From Istiophorus platypterus (lineage: Eukaryota > Chordata > Actinopteri > Istiophoriformes > Istiophoridae): a stretch of 64,000 bases of DNA. The notes beneath the pieces were generated by a model, which did not search any database, was not told where the DNA came from, and saw nothing but the letters and a program-made list of their open reading frames with translations. Below are positions 33,208 to 45,600 of the stretch, one piece after another. Position numbers and translations under genes: made by a program. Each line of letters starts with the position of its first letter. The stretch's first letter is position 1. The stretch is from the NCBI GenBank assembly GCA_016859345.1, contig CM029122.1, positions 12,691,575 to 12,755,574 of the forward strand, read 5' to 3'.

Positions 33208-33714
33208 GTAAGGCTGCGCCACATGTTTTGCTTTTGAGTGGACGGGTCCGTCTCCACGGTTGGATTTAGCAGAAAATCCGATCCGGTGCTTTGACCGCAG
33301 AGATAGTGACGACGAGGGAGCTGGAGCTGTGCGGAAGTGGTCGTGGGATGGCTTGTAAGAAAGTGAGATCCTGCTGCTGCTGCGATCATGCCATCAGTCG
33401 AGATGACACATTGATTTTCTTCTTTCATTGGGACCCCCCCACCCCATGGACCCTAATTATCTTCTTTTTTTATTATAACTTCTTAACATGCTTTCTCTCT
33501 CATGCATGCACAGAGGTGCCACAATTAAAACCAGTTCAAATCATTTTTATTCATTCGGCACCACATCTTTGCTTCAGACCGAGGACAGGGTGGAAACTGT
33601 GGGATACACAAGGCTGCAGTGCTAAAGACACGCGGTGGTGTGATATAACTGCATAGAGAGAGAGAGAGAGAGGGAGGGCTAAGAAGAACAAGAAGAACAA
33701 GAAGAACAGGACAG
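33208..33714. other. Non-coding stretch before the LINE fragment
   Basis: Inferred caspase 5' intron. It holds a C7 run, a (GA)n patch at 33656-33672 and (AAGAAC)n repeats at 33681-33710. No gene seen. Confidence 0.4.
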
Positions 33715-34670
33715 AAGATGAGAGAAAAAGAGCTCAATGAATCATGGAAGTTTCCCAAGCAGCCTCGGCCTATAGCAGCATAACCGAGGGACAGGTTGAA
33801 CTCTGAACTCTGAACTCTAACCAAAAAGCTTTATAAAAGAGGATGGCCTTAAGCCTCATCCTAAACGTGGAGGGGGTGTCTGCCCCCACACCGGGAGATG
33901 GTTCCACCGTAGAGGAGCCTGATAGCTGAGGGCTCTGCCCCCGTTCTGCTCTCAGAAGTTCTAGGAACCACAAGTAGGCCTGCATTTTTAGAACAGAGTG
34001 TTCTCTTGGGACAACAGAGTGCTATGGGGTCTTTAAGATATGATAGAGCTACATCATTAAGGGCTTTTTTTTTTTTTAAAGGGAGAAGGATATATACATT
34101 CAATTCTTGATTTTACAGGCCATTGCAGAGAAGCTAACACAAAGGAAACGCCATCCTTTTTCTATTTCCTGTCAGTGCTGTTTATGCAGTATTTGAGATC
34201 AACTGGAGGCTTTTCACAGTTTTTCAGCATCCTCTTTGAGACCTGATGTTTTCAAAGTTTCACGATACAGTTCAGGTAAAAGAGGGCTCACCTAGAGTTT
34301 TGTTTAATATTTGAGGCACAGGACACGACCTGGTCAAAAACGAGTCCAGCGTTCCTTACAGTTGAACTGGAGGCCAAGGTAGTGCCATCCAAACTAAATT
34401 TATGATTAAATAATGTTTTTCTGAGGTGTTTAAGGACGAGGTGCAATAACTCAAGTATTTTCTGAATTTATAGATTAAAAATTAGAGGTCCTCCAGGTCT
34501 TTAAGACATCTGGCATCATAGACAAATACAGCTTGGTGTCATTTGTAGAGCAATGGAAATTTATGTGGTGGGTCCTGATGATATATGATGATATTGCCTA
34601 AAGGAAGCATATATAGGGTGAAAAGTATCAGACATCAAAGCTCAAAAGGATTAACACAGCCTCCCCCCGA
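33715..34670 (-). mobile_element. Dead L2/Maui-like LINE reverse-transcriptase fragment
   Basis: Read on the minus strand, broken frames give reverse-transcriptase landmarks in order: LFTLYMLPLG (about 34590-34620), FHCSTNDTKLYL where YADD is expected (about 34520-34560), a RNxGLVF-like block near 34340, and SLQWPVKSRIE (about 34090-34130). It has several shifts and no intact frame. It lies just upstream of the caspase coding start. Confidence 0.7.
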
Positions 34671-34843
34671 ATGCCATGAGATATTATTAACATTATCTGT
34701 GATCATTTCAATAAATCAACGTGTGGTTGTAAAGCAAATAAATGAGGGAGTAATGATTGATGTAGTTTTCTACACAGTTTGAAACCAGAGAAACCAGAGA
34801 AACCAGACATCTGAGAGAGTTTATCTTAATTTTCACATAGGAA

Positions 34844-37800
34844 ATGGAATTTCAGAGGCTGCTTTTACAGGTGGGACAGGCCCTGAATAAGGATGAGGTA
34901 AAAGCTTTAGCTTTCCTCTGCACCGACCTCCTGGGCCGAAACCCAGCCACTGTGGATTCAGCCAGTGACCTCTTCAATCGTCTGGAGGATCAGGACCATC
35001 TATCACCTGAGGAACCACGCCTGCTGACCGAGCTTCTCCTAATGATACAACGCCCGCGTCTGGTCCGGGACCTCAATCTCCTAGACCAAGAATCTATAAC
35101 CAGCCGCCTCATCTCTCCATACAGGTGGGTTGCCTTTATTTTACTGTTTTAAGCTGCAAGTTCAAATACTGGCCCTGCTTTTGTAGAGGAAAAAAAAATT
35201 TAAAAATATTTTGTAACTTTGATATTTGTGCACATTCAGCTTCACTGTGGGAACACAATTTTCTGCATTTAATCAAATACACTAATTAAATACTCAGATG
35301 AACACAAAAGCATTTCCTTTTATACTCTTTGAGGAATCTCATTTCTTATGTAATTTGTGCACAGACTTTATTGAGACGTTGCCAAATATTTTCTACACAT
35401 TGAGTCTACAGCTCTTTTTTTCCCCACAGATTTTCTAACACGCAACTACAAACTTTGAAATAACAGCTGAATTTCATAAACTCCAAACCATGCTCACCCT
35501 CACTTGAGCCCAGAGATATTGGTCATGATGTGATTCATTCATTTTTATAACAGTTACTTTGTCGTTGTCATCATACATTAATACAATTCAGTCGACCTTA
35601 GAAAAATATTATTTTCCACAGGATACACTGCAAGTATTTAGTCACAGCCTAATGTTAGATAGAAGTATGTTTATTTATTATTTTTACTATTGACTAGTTT
35701 GCAGATCATTTTCTTGATAAGTTTGCGAATCATTTGGTCTAATAAGAAGTCCAATCACAATTTCCCAGAGTCTAAGGTGACTGTCTTGAATGTCTTGGTG
35801 TGTCCGAACGACTGTCCAAATCCCGAATATATCATGTTTACTATCGAAGAAGATTAAGAAAACCTGCGAATATTCACATTTGAGAAGCTGTAACCACTGA
35901 ACTGTTTTGACTTGACTAACAGATTCAACAATTATTAAAATAGTTGAAAATTCAATATAATTCAGATACACGTTTTTTTTAATAGAAAATAAGTTAGCAG
36001 AATTAAAGCCGTAATCCCATATTCAAGGTATCGAAGATTATATTAGGAGCAGACGGTCGCCCACCATGAGCCAGGTTCTGTTCAACGTTTCTACCTGTTA
36101 AAACGTAATTTTTTGTTGCCGCTGTCGCCAAGTGCAGCTCATGGGGGAAATGTTGGGTCTCTGTTAATAATAACTGTAAAGAGTCTGGTGTAGACCTGCT
36201 CTATATGAAAAGTGTCCTGAGATAACATCTGTTATGATGTGGTGCTATATAAATAAAGCTGAATTAAATTGAATTTAATTGAAAAATGTTGGATTGCTGC
36301 ATCCCCGTTGCTAAATGTAATCAAAGATGACTTGAGAAAATGGTCCAGATAAACACCAGGGCTACTCTGATAACACTTTTTACTTCCTTTGTTATATTTT
36401 TCTTATATTCTAGGAAACTACTCTACAACCTGTCTGAGCAGATTACTGATGATGACTTGAAACACATGAAGTTCTTGCTAAACAAAACGCTCCCACGTAG
36501 AAAACTGGAGGAAAATGTTGTGAGTGCTTCTCCGCATCGTAAACGATTCAAACCCATGTTTGTGGAAAAAAGAGTTTGATGTAGAGGTGTTTAGCCATTT
36601 CTTTAAAAAAGACGTTTTAAATCATTGATTAAGTTAAATATATTCGATGTACACCTAAATTTGAAATCTGCTTCTGCTGAAAAGTGTACATCATATTACC
36701 TCTTGATAAAAGCGTAACCGTAAATTTCCTTAACTTTTCAGACTACGCTGGAAGTCTTCCTGGAGATGGAGCACATGGACCTTCTCAGTGACACTAATTT
36801 AGACAAACTGGAGACGATTATCAAGACAGTCTGTCCCATGTTGAATGACAAGATCAACCAGTTCAAAGCGAGGCAGGGTAAGCTACAGAAACCCCTCATT
36901 CCTCGTGTTACTTATATTGAGGACACAGAAGCAGACTTTAGAGGCAGCAGATTTACTCGTCAAAGGGTTTACGTCAGAATTCAACAGGACTGGTGTGGGA
37001 GGTGGGCAGATCAAAGCAGGAAGGAAGAAGGAAGGAAAAAACAAAACAAAAAAACAGGAATGAAAAAAAATGCAGGTAGGGAGTGGTGAGTTAAAGGCAA
37101 TGGCACAGGAAACAGAAATGTGTCCAAGAAGTCTCGAGGGTCATTGCATTGACCCACCTTGATGTCCCTTTAGAAACCCCAACCCTTAACCTCAACCCTA
37201 GATAGAGTATTAACCCTAATATTTGATCATTTTTTCCCCTAAAGGGAGATGAGTCCCTAGAGTTTTTGAATAGACTTATGTCCATGTAAAGTGTGTCTCT
37301 TCAAAAATTATTATCATTATTTTAGTTGTTATATAGTGCATTGCTATAAATTGAACTACCAAACAGGATATAAAGTAGGTAAAATAGACTAATAAAGATA
37401 AAAATGCTGTTTACCATCAGTAATAATAATAATCCAATGATGTGATATTTCAACATTTACAGGGGCCGATCTTCTGCACGCGCACACACACACAGACACA
37501 CACACACACATACATACACACAAGTAGTAAGGCGGTAAGCAAGCAGGGAAAGATGAAAAGGAGATGAACATGATAATGTTTTATCAGTAAACATTTCTTA
37601 CTGAGTATGATTAACACTACACTGACATCTCAATTTATTTTGTGCTAAATAACCTGTAAGAAAATCACGTTACTATTTGTTTACTTGTGTCATGTTTTAT
37701 CCCTATAGTTCAGCAGATCAGTCAACCAAGTTATATTCCTGCCCCTAATGGACCGAACCAGGTACAGTCTCTGATACTCTTCTGAATCCATCCGAGTTGC

Positions 37801-40558
37801 TGAAAGATTTCTACCATGATATTATCGTCACATCACTGTAGTGCCACAAGTCGTGTCATTCTTCCTGCAGTCACCAATGTCTACTTTTTTTCTCTGTTGT
37901 TTATGCGGTCCCTCAGCTTTTAGATCCTGAAAGGACTGAAATACCAGGTAAAGTGAGATATAATGAAATGTCTTGTCTCTTTACGATAGAGAAAACTCTA
38001 GGTACATGCTTTTATCTCTATAACCGGTTTACATGAGAGATTTTAGTTGATAGGACTGTGCATTCATTTTGGAAAAATGTTCCTATCTTAAATACTCAAC
38101 TAAGCTAAATATTGTGTACTTTGCTTCAGCAATCAGTCTGTAAGAGTAGGTGGGAATAATGGGAAAAGAGGTGTTTTTTTTTTTTTGTCATTATTATGAC
38201 AAGGGGTCTCATAATTATGTGTTCATAATAGAAGATGGAGATTTTTAAAGTGGCAGAAATGGGCTTCCATATTAAATATTTATATTGTGTTTTTCCCTTC
38301 TCTTACAAATTATATTTCTAGAAAAGTATATGTAAATGTGCTTACTGCCCTCACAGTGAACACCTGTTGTATTTTTAACCAATTTGTTTATAATTCTAAT
38401 GATCGTGTTTTCCTTCTTTTAAGCCGTGGAATCATTGAGCTTGGTGAGAAACCCTTAGAATTCACACACACGTACATGATGACATAACAAATTGTGAGAT
38501 TTCTTTGTCTTTAATGGTTATTTTTTAATTTCTGCTGTGTCCCACATAGTCTTCCATGATTTATTCCAACACCTCTGTGGGTGAGTTCTGAGTTTCGTCT
38601 TGTTGTTTTACAACTTAAACTTTTTTCAAGTGAGGTTCATTTTAAGTATTTTCCATGATAAGCTGTAGTGACGCAACCTAACTTTTTCCATCTCTCCATC
38701 TTTGTGGAAAATGATTACCCTTCCAACCCCAGCTACCACTAGTCTCATAGTGAGAAGCGATGCCCTTGGATCGTCGCCGTTTCAAGAAAATAACAACATC
38801 TCGAAAGAGGAGAGGTTTCAAACTACAAACCCAACCAGTGAGGTGTGTGATTTATTTCTTTTTAGGTATACAAGTACATGTGCTCGAGGCTGAACTACCA
38901 CCATGGCAAAATGTACAGTTTTCCCAGTTCTGGATCCTTAGGGGCTACAAAAGCCTCCTCACTCTGTGGCAAGCCGTTTGTAGTAAACTTCTGCCCCGGG
39001 GGGCCTCCCTAGTCCAACCCTACATGTGCTATCTAAAGCTATAGTTTAAACATGTAAATTTGGGGAAAAGCATCTACAGAACAGTATAAGTGAGAGTATT
39101 ACACTGAATCCAGTGTTTCCTTTAATTATTTAAACTGGGGTTTGGACTTGTCTCGGTAGGTTTTGGGAACATATCCCATGACTGCAGCAAAGAGAGGAAT
39201 CTGCCTGATAATAAACAACTACGACTTCTCTAATTCCAACCTCAAGAATCGCGAAGGGACCAAGTCTGACGAAAGTGAGCTTATGCTTAATTAATTTTGA
39301 AAATCTCAAATGAAAACGGGGGCGTGTATTCCAGCCCCGCTCTGTCTATATATCTGCCTACTGTTGCTGCACGTTTGCTTGTCTTTACCTTTATCATTGT
39401 GTCTTCCAGGGTCTCTTTCCGAGGTTTTCAAATGGCTGGGCTTTGAGATCAAGATAAAAAACGACTGTACAAGCAAGGGGATGCTGTCCGAGTTGCAGGA
39501 TCTGGGCAGGAGAGACCACGGTCAGATGGACTGTGTGGTGTGCTGTATTCTTAGCCATGGCGAGGAAGGGGGTGTGTACGGCGTGGACGGTGACTCCGTC
39601 AAGCTCTTGGAGCTGATGGAATCTTTGAATGGATTGAAGTGCCCCTCTTTGGCAGAAAAACCCAAGCTGTTTTTCATCCAGGCTTGCCAGGGCACCAGCG
39701 AGCAAAGGGCTGTCTACACTGAAACTGATGGCCCAGTGCGCGGACGCGTTTGTAGTGATGCTGTTACGGTGAAAGGCTCCATCCCGTCTGACGCCGATTT
39801 CCTGCAGGCGATGGCCACCGTTCCTTCGTTCGTCTCCTTCAGAGAGAGGAAGAATGGCACCTGGTTTATTCAGTCATTGTGCCAGAACCTTGTCAAGATG
39901 GTGCCCGGGTTAGTGAAAAAGAAAATCTGATATTGTTGGATGATGTAAAAATATCTAAGCTCATTTACAGGAGTACTGTACGGTTTTTCAGTTCTTACCT
40001 ATGCAAGTATCCATTTTATCTTTCTTTATACTTCATATTTTTTTAATTTCAGAGGGAAATATTTTACTTTTTCTCTACTACAGTTACTAAACAGCTACAG
40101 TTACTTTTCAGAAAAAAGCATGAGTTTTTTTATACATATATGAAGAATAATTATAGATTAAATGACTATTGTTACATCAATAATAGTAATTAGATAATAA
40201 TATAACACTAACAGAGGGCAATCTGCATAAAGAGTACTAGTACTTTTGTCTTTACTTTTGTCTAAATTATCTTAATACTTCCTCCAACTCCACTTTAGTT
40301 AACTCTTTGGAATATGGTCTGAGAATAATTCAGTATATGTAGGTAGGTTTTTTTTCAGGCAGGCATCTCACTATATCTTTTGCTTCTCCCAGGGGCTGCG
40401 ACCTTGTTTCTATACTGACAAAAGTGAATGCAGATGTGAGCCAGAGGACCGATTTTTACGGTGAAAAGAAGCAAATGCCTCAGCCATCCTTCTCACTCAG
40501 GAAGAAAGTGGTCTTTCCGGTCCCTAAAGCCCCTCCTCCCAGCCTGCCGTCTGTTTGA
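34844..40558 (+). CDS. casp8/10: Initiator caspase of the caspase-8/caspase-10 group
   Basis: Cysteine protease expected to be recruited to death-receptor complexes through tandem death-effector domains. Eleven in-phase coding exons: 34844-35124, 36414-36519, 36742-36877, 37709-37761, 37917-37947, 38424-38443, 38550-38580, 38733-38842, 39160-39274, 39410-39908, 40393-40558; 515 residues. DED1 is residues 1-93 (MEFQRLLLQVG), DED2 about 94-175 (KLLYNLSEQIT). A Ser/Thr-rich linker follows. The p20 begins near KRGICLIINNYDF, with catalytic His in ILSHGEEG and catalytic Cys in FIQACQG. TETDG is a likely autocleavage site before p10 (FLQAMATVPSFVSFR, SLRKKVVFP). VFKWLGF and NREGTKSD resemble caspase-10, while TETD resembles the caspase-8 processing site, so the paralogue is left open. 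It is not CFLAR: the active-site Cys and His are present. Confidence 0.93.
36020..36285 (+). mobile_element. LINE 3'-tail repeat fragment
   Basis: Resembles the common fish retroelement 3' tail: CCACCATGAGCCAGGTTCTG, the phrase GACCTGCTCTATATGAAAAG, then a GCTATATAAATAAAGC tail and (AATTGAATTT)-type terminal repeats at 36254-36285. It lies inside the caspase intron before DED2. Recognised by eye from family memory. Confidence 0.6.
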
Positions 40559-42239
40559 TTGACTCATACATGACATGATCCCTTAAATTGTTTTTGTCAT
40601 AAAATAACTGTTTACAGTGTTTAATCTGGTATGTAAAATATTAGGGAGCTTTATCCAAAAAAAAGCGTATATCCAACAGCCAGCCAGTTCCCATATGATG
40701 ATGAAAATAATGAAAGGTGGTTGAAAACTTGGAGGTGGACCTGTAGTTGAGAGGAACTCTTTTGAAGGTTTACATGACACCATCTCTGGTATGGTACTTA
40801 TGATGTACACACATGTCTCAACTCCATCCAGCTCTATTTTTACAGCACTTCCAGAACTGAACATTTATATGTGATTTTTAATATTTGTCGTAATGAACTG
40901 CTTGAACAAATCAAACACATCAATTCATGGGTAAAAGCAACATCCTGGTTTTCCTTTTTTTCTGTTTTATTTTGCATATACTTTTACAGTTAGATATTGG
41001 ATGGTTGGTATAGTCTTCAAAATGTGAAAATGATATTGTTTTTACCATTTTCATTTATATTATCATGTACAATCTACAATCCATGAAATTTTTTACAATA
41101 GTTCAAATAGCAATTTCCTATAAATCAAGCAATACATTATTATGCACTGTCACTGTGAAAGTGTTTTTGTAATTTGAACACTTTTCACAAGGTTTGTTAA
41201 TATATATGTATAGAAATGCCCTCTTTAAAATGTATTTTGTTATAGTCTATTACATTCAAAACTTGCTGAGTCTTCAATGCAACTGTTCAGCCACATCTTG
41301 AATTGACCACAATGCCACAAATTTGCATAAAAATTGAGATAGAATCTACTAAACACTGGTGACGCAATCATTTTATTAAAATTTGCTGGATTAAAGTGGG
41401 AGGATTTGGTGCTGGACAAAACAAGTTGAAGGGTTCAGGCCTTTCCCCCCCATTTTTTTGTTGGTTTTGTTTTTGCTTTTCACAAAAAAAAAAAAAAAAC
41501 ACAAAAACCTGACAGCTTAATGGATAATGAAAATAATTTTAAGTTGCAACCTGACTATGTTTAAATTTAGCACATCACCAGGGAGCTGTATCACTGCTGC
41601 TGCATTTTGTATCTTAAAATCAGAATATTTCTAATCACATTATTTGATTTGATGTCCTGCACCACATTGTGCCGAGCCTACATGGATTTACAGGACACCA
41701 GACTCCAAAACGACCACGACCCGATTTACTAGTTTACCAGGGGCCGGGCCTGTCCGAAGGCCCTCAAAATACATCTGAGGGATCATGGGATGATTAAGCT
41801 GAGAGGAAAGAGGAGGAAAGTTCTGGTGCGTAGATCAGTTCACTCTTTTGGGACTTTTCCGTTAACTTCGATTTCATTGTGAAACTCTGAGCATTAGATC
41901 TAAATAGAATGAGTGGAGTAAAAAGTGCAATATTTCACCTCCTCTGAAACGTGGTGGAGTTGAAGCATAAAATAACATAAAACTTAAAAATTGTACTAAA
42001 GTGCTGTACTTTCCTATGGAGTAAATGTACCGAGTTACCTCTCATCACTTGGGTGATGGAGGTGTTCGGTCCTGCAGGAACCTGTCGTCAGCTTTTTTTT
42101 TGGTGTTTATTTGAAGGTTTTACCCTGAATTCAAAGGTGATTCCAGGTATCCTCCTCGAATCGTTCCTCAAATAACAACCAGTAAACACTTGACGTCTGA
42201 AAGTTGTTCCTCTCAGACACATCACCACATTTATTTATT
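40559..42239. other. Caspase 3' flank and intergenic DNA, no gene seen
   Basis: AT-rich sequence following the stop, including an A16 run at 41485-41500. It probably contains the caspase 3' UTR; no clear canonical AATAAA close to the stop was identified. Confidence 0.45.
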
Positions 42240-42660
42240 TATTTTTTGCCCCCGAGTGAATTCGCTGTAACGTACGGGCCGCCGAGCCGCCATCACCAGC
42301 AGGGGGCGGTAAAGGCGTCTCAGCGCCGCTTCGGCGGCGTCGCTTGACCCGCCGCTGACCCGGATGTTGATATGACGATGACTAAAGTCAGTGGTTTCCC
42401 CGGCCCGGACACGATGAAGAGCTGTTAGCGGTTTGGGTCGATTCTTGGTTTTGTTTTGTTTGTTTTTTTTTTTAATAGGTCGCTCCATTGTCTCCAACAA
42501 CAACATAAACTAGATGCCCAGAGAAGCGTCTCGAAGCGGCGTGTGAGATCCCTCCCTCCCCCCTTTTGACCCGACTCTTCAAGCCGACCGCAGGAACCGA
42601 GGACCATGTCTCAGGAGGGATTTCAGCCACCGGCGGCGAAAACCGCCGCCGAGTCCAGGT
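42240..42660 (+). promoter_or_regulatory. CpG-rich promoter region of prkra
   Basis: Abrupt rise in C+G and CpG (for example CGCCGCTTCGGCGGCGTCGC at 42323-42342) in an otherwise AT-rich window. It ends in the prkra first coding exon. GC-rich sequence with many CpGs continues to about 43300 in intron 1. Typical of a housekeeping CpG-island start. Confidence 0.75.
42292..42312 (+). promoter_or_regulatory. CTCF-like motif
   Basis: The core CCAGCAGGGGGCGG closely fits the CTCF consensus. It lies between the caspase gene and the prkra start, within the CpG-rich block. Motif match only. Confidence 0.5.
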
Positions 42661-45600
42661 CGGTCCCTCGTCCTCAATCACCCGAAAACTCTCCTTTCCT
42701 TCGTCGGAGTTCGTCTTAATAATTGCCCGCTAAAACGTCAACGGGGACGCGGCGGCAGCCTCGTAGCCTTTCCGCTAAGCGCCGGAACATCAAGCCGTGA
42801 AGTTACGGACACAGCTACAGCTAAACGCTGCCGCTAAAACTCGACGCGAAATGAAGTGGAACCGCAGAAACAAATGAGCCAACGCTGCAATTCTCCTCCT
42901 GTTGCTCTGACAGGTGGTTAATTTTAACTATGTCGGCCCGATGGGTTCCGGATATTGATGCTACTGTTTTATCGGCCCCGGAAAACAGAAGGTTTATTAC
43001 GGCGTGTCGCTCACATTGAAGCGTCTGTTGGTGTCGGAGTATTTAAGTGTGTAGATCGACTTTGAATTGAATGACCCCGTTTGCGTTGATGTCGCTAAGG
43101 GACTGGCTTGGTTATTTTAGCCCCGATAGTAGAAAGTACTCCGTCATCGTGTTGAATTAAATGCGCTTGAGGCGTCGTCCGACCCACTATTAACTTAACA
43201 GCGTCAGTTAATATGATGTGACAGGTAAAACTACGGTTGTCGACGCGAAGTTGTCACTTTGGGCGAGAGCGACTGTGAAGTAGTTTACATGGGGACGTGT
43301 ATCTTTTCGCAAAAGTACCATATTCAAAGAGGTCGATTCACGGTCTAAAATCCAAACTTTGGTTTATTCGGTGCCGCCTGGAAAACCCTGAATTGCGAAG
43401 CCATACAAAGCTTAAACTGTAGATAATAAACTGACTCTCATATGCAGCAAGTTCAACCTTCAAGCATATTATAAAATGCATTTTACTTTCTCTTTCATAT
43501 TGACTTGCACTCATGTCTTGTTTGGGAAACTTATTTTTTTTTTTATTCTTTGTGTCTTTCTTCAGTGTTTTTTAAAAAAAAAATGCTGGCAAGCTACTGA
43601 TGAATTATTTAATTTCATTTATTTATTTATAAAGGGAAACATACATCGATCAACATGGTTAAAAAGACTCCATTGAGATAGCAGAAGCAACAAAATATGC
43701 AGAGCAACAGTAAACATTAGTTCAATAATACAGTAACAATAATCAGTTTTCAGTACTTGTAGCCATGCAAGCAAGGCAAAGCAACAAAACACAGCCAGGC
43801 AATACTGATTATAACCATTTTCTGATACATGCAGACATGCAGCAATAAGATATTCACGATATGGAACTAATTTCACAATTATATAAAGGAGGACGTTACA
43901 GTCACGTAGTTGCTGTTTTGCTGGTCTGATGATGGAGAGTCAGGCTTGTCACCAGAAGCCAGATCGATTCCCGGACTGGAAGAATAAATCTGTATAATGG
44001 GGAGATCCCTCATAAGGCTTCCCCTCCGCAAGTCCAATAATTTCCAGCTCTGCCCATGGAGCTGCTCAGTTACCAGCAGATCAGACGGTGGTTGTACTGG
44101 CGGGCTTCCTAGTGTAGATGTGTGCAAGTGTGTGAGAGTGAACAGGGTCTCTCTGAAAAGACCTTCACTGTCAGCTACCCAGTGAAGCTAAAAATGCTGT
44201 GTTGAAACAATCATTTAATTAATTGAACATTTGACACACAGAAAATTAGTCTCAACAATTTTTATAATTGGTTAATCATTTGACCTCTACTTCTTTTAGT
44301 CTATTAACTACGGCAACATGTGTGTGTATGTATGTGCTTGTGTAATACATGCAGCTTGAATGCTCTTGAACCCCAGAGGAACAACCCTGCGAAAACACCC
44401 ATACAAATCCTCCATGAATATGGCACCAAAACTGGCAGCCTTCCTGTGTATGTGATGGAGAAAGCCGAAGGAGAGGCTCACCAGCCCAGCTTCGTCTTCA
44501 GCGTGAAAATCAGAGATGTGAGCTGCACAGGTATGTTAACAATCCCACCCCTGCTGTGTTGATAGCTGCCTGTCACTGAGTGAAGCCTTTTATTTGAGTT
44601 GAAAATCATACATTGCTCACTCCAGTCTGCAACATATTATTTGTCACTTCTGCTTTGTTGTTATCTGTGCCGGTTGCTGCAGTATACTCTTAAATACAGC
44701 GCATTCGGAAAGTATTCAGACTTCTTCACTTTTTTCACATTTTGTTATTTTTCAGCTTTATGCTAAAGCTCTGGCTCTGGCTAGGCCTCTCAAAGACATT
44801 CACAGAGTCGTCCCTGACTCACTCCTGCATTGTCTTGGCTGTGTGTTCAGGGTTGTTGTCCTGTTGGACGGTGAACCTTCGACCTAATCTCAGGTCCTGA
44901 GCACTCTGGACCAGGTTTTCATTAAGGATATCTCATTAGTTTGCTTCACTCAGCTTTCCCTCAATCCTGACCAGTCTCCCTGTCCCTACCACTGAAAACA
45001 CCCCCATAGCTTGATGCTGCCAACACTAAGCTTCACTATTGGGATGGTATTGGGAAGGTGATGAGGGTTACCTGGTCTCCTCCAGACATGATGCTTAGTA
45101 TTAAAACTTTATTTCATCAGACCAGAGAATCTTGTTTTTCACAATCTGAGAATCATGGTGGTGCTTTTTTTTTTTTTTTTTTTTTGGAAACTCCAAGCAA
45201 CCGAAGAGAGGCTTTGGTTTGGCCACTCTGCCATAAATGCCAGATTGGTAGAGTGCTGCAGTGATGGCTGTGCTTCTGAAGGTTTCTTCTGTCTGCACGC
45301 ATGATATCTGGAGCTCAGCCAGAGTGACCATCGGGTTGCCACTCATACCAAGGCCCTAAACCCCTGATTGCGCAGTTTGGCGTCCAGCTCTGGGAAGAGT
45401 CCAGTGTGTTCCAAACTTCTACCATTAGAAAAACTCCATTTAGTTTTTCTTTTTTTTTTATAAATTCAGTTTTCATCTTTGTCATTATAGAGTATTAGGT
45501 GTAGATTGATAAGCGGAAGAATGAATATAAACCATTTTAGCACAAGGTGTGTGCAGCGCTCTTAATATTTTCTGAATGTGCCAAATTTCTTCCTTTATAT

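Noticed and set aside
32930..33211. 93-codon frame reading into the putative caspase exon 1
   Set aside because: It does not join in phase with the death-effector domain, which has its own ATG right after an acceptor; treated as 5' UTR.
43610..43880. Possible interspersed repeat in prkra intron 1
   Set aside because: Only a vague resemblance to fish repeats; no ends or coding landmarks could be defined.
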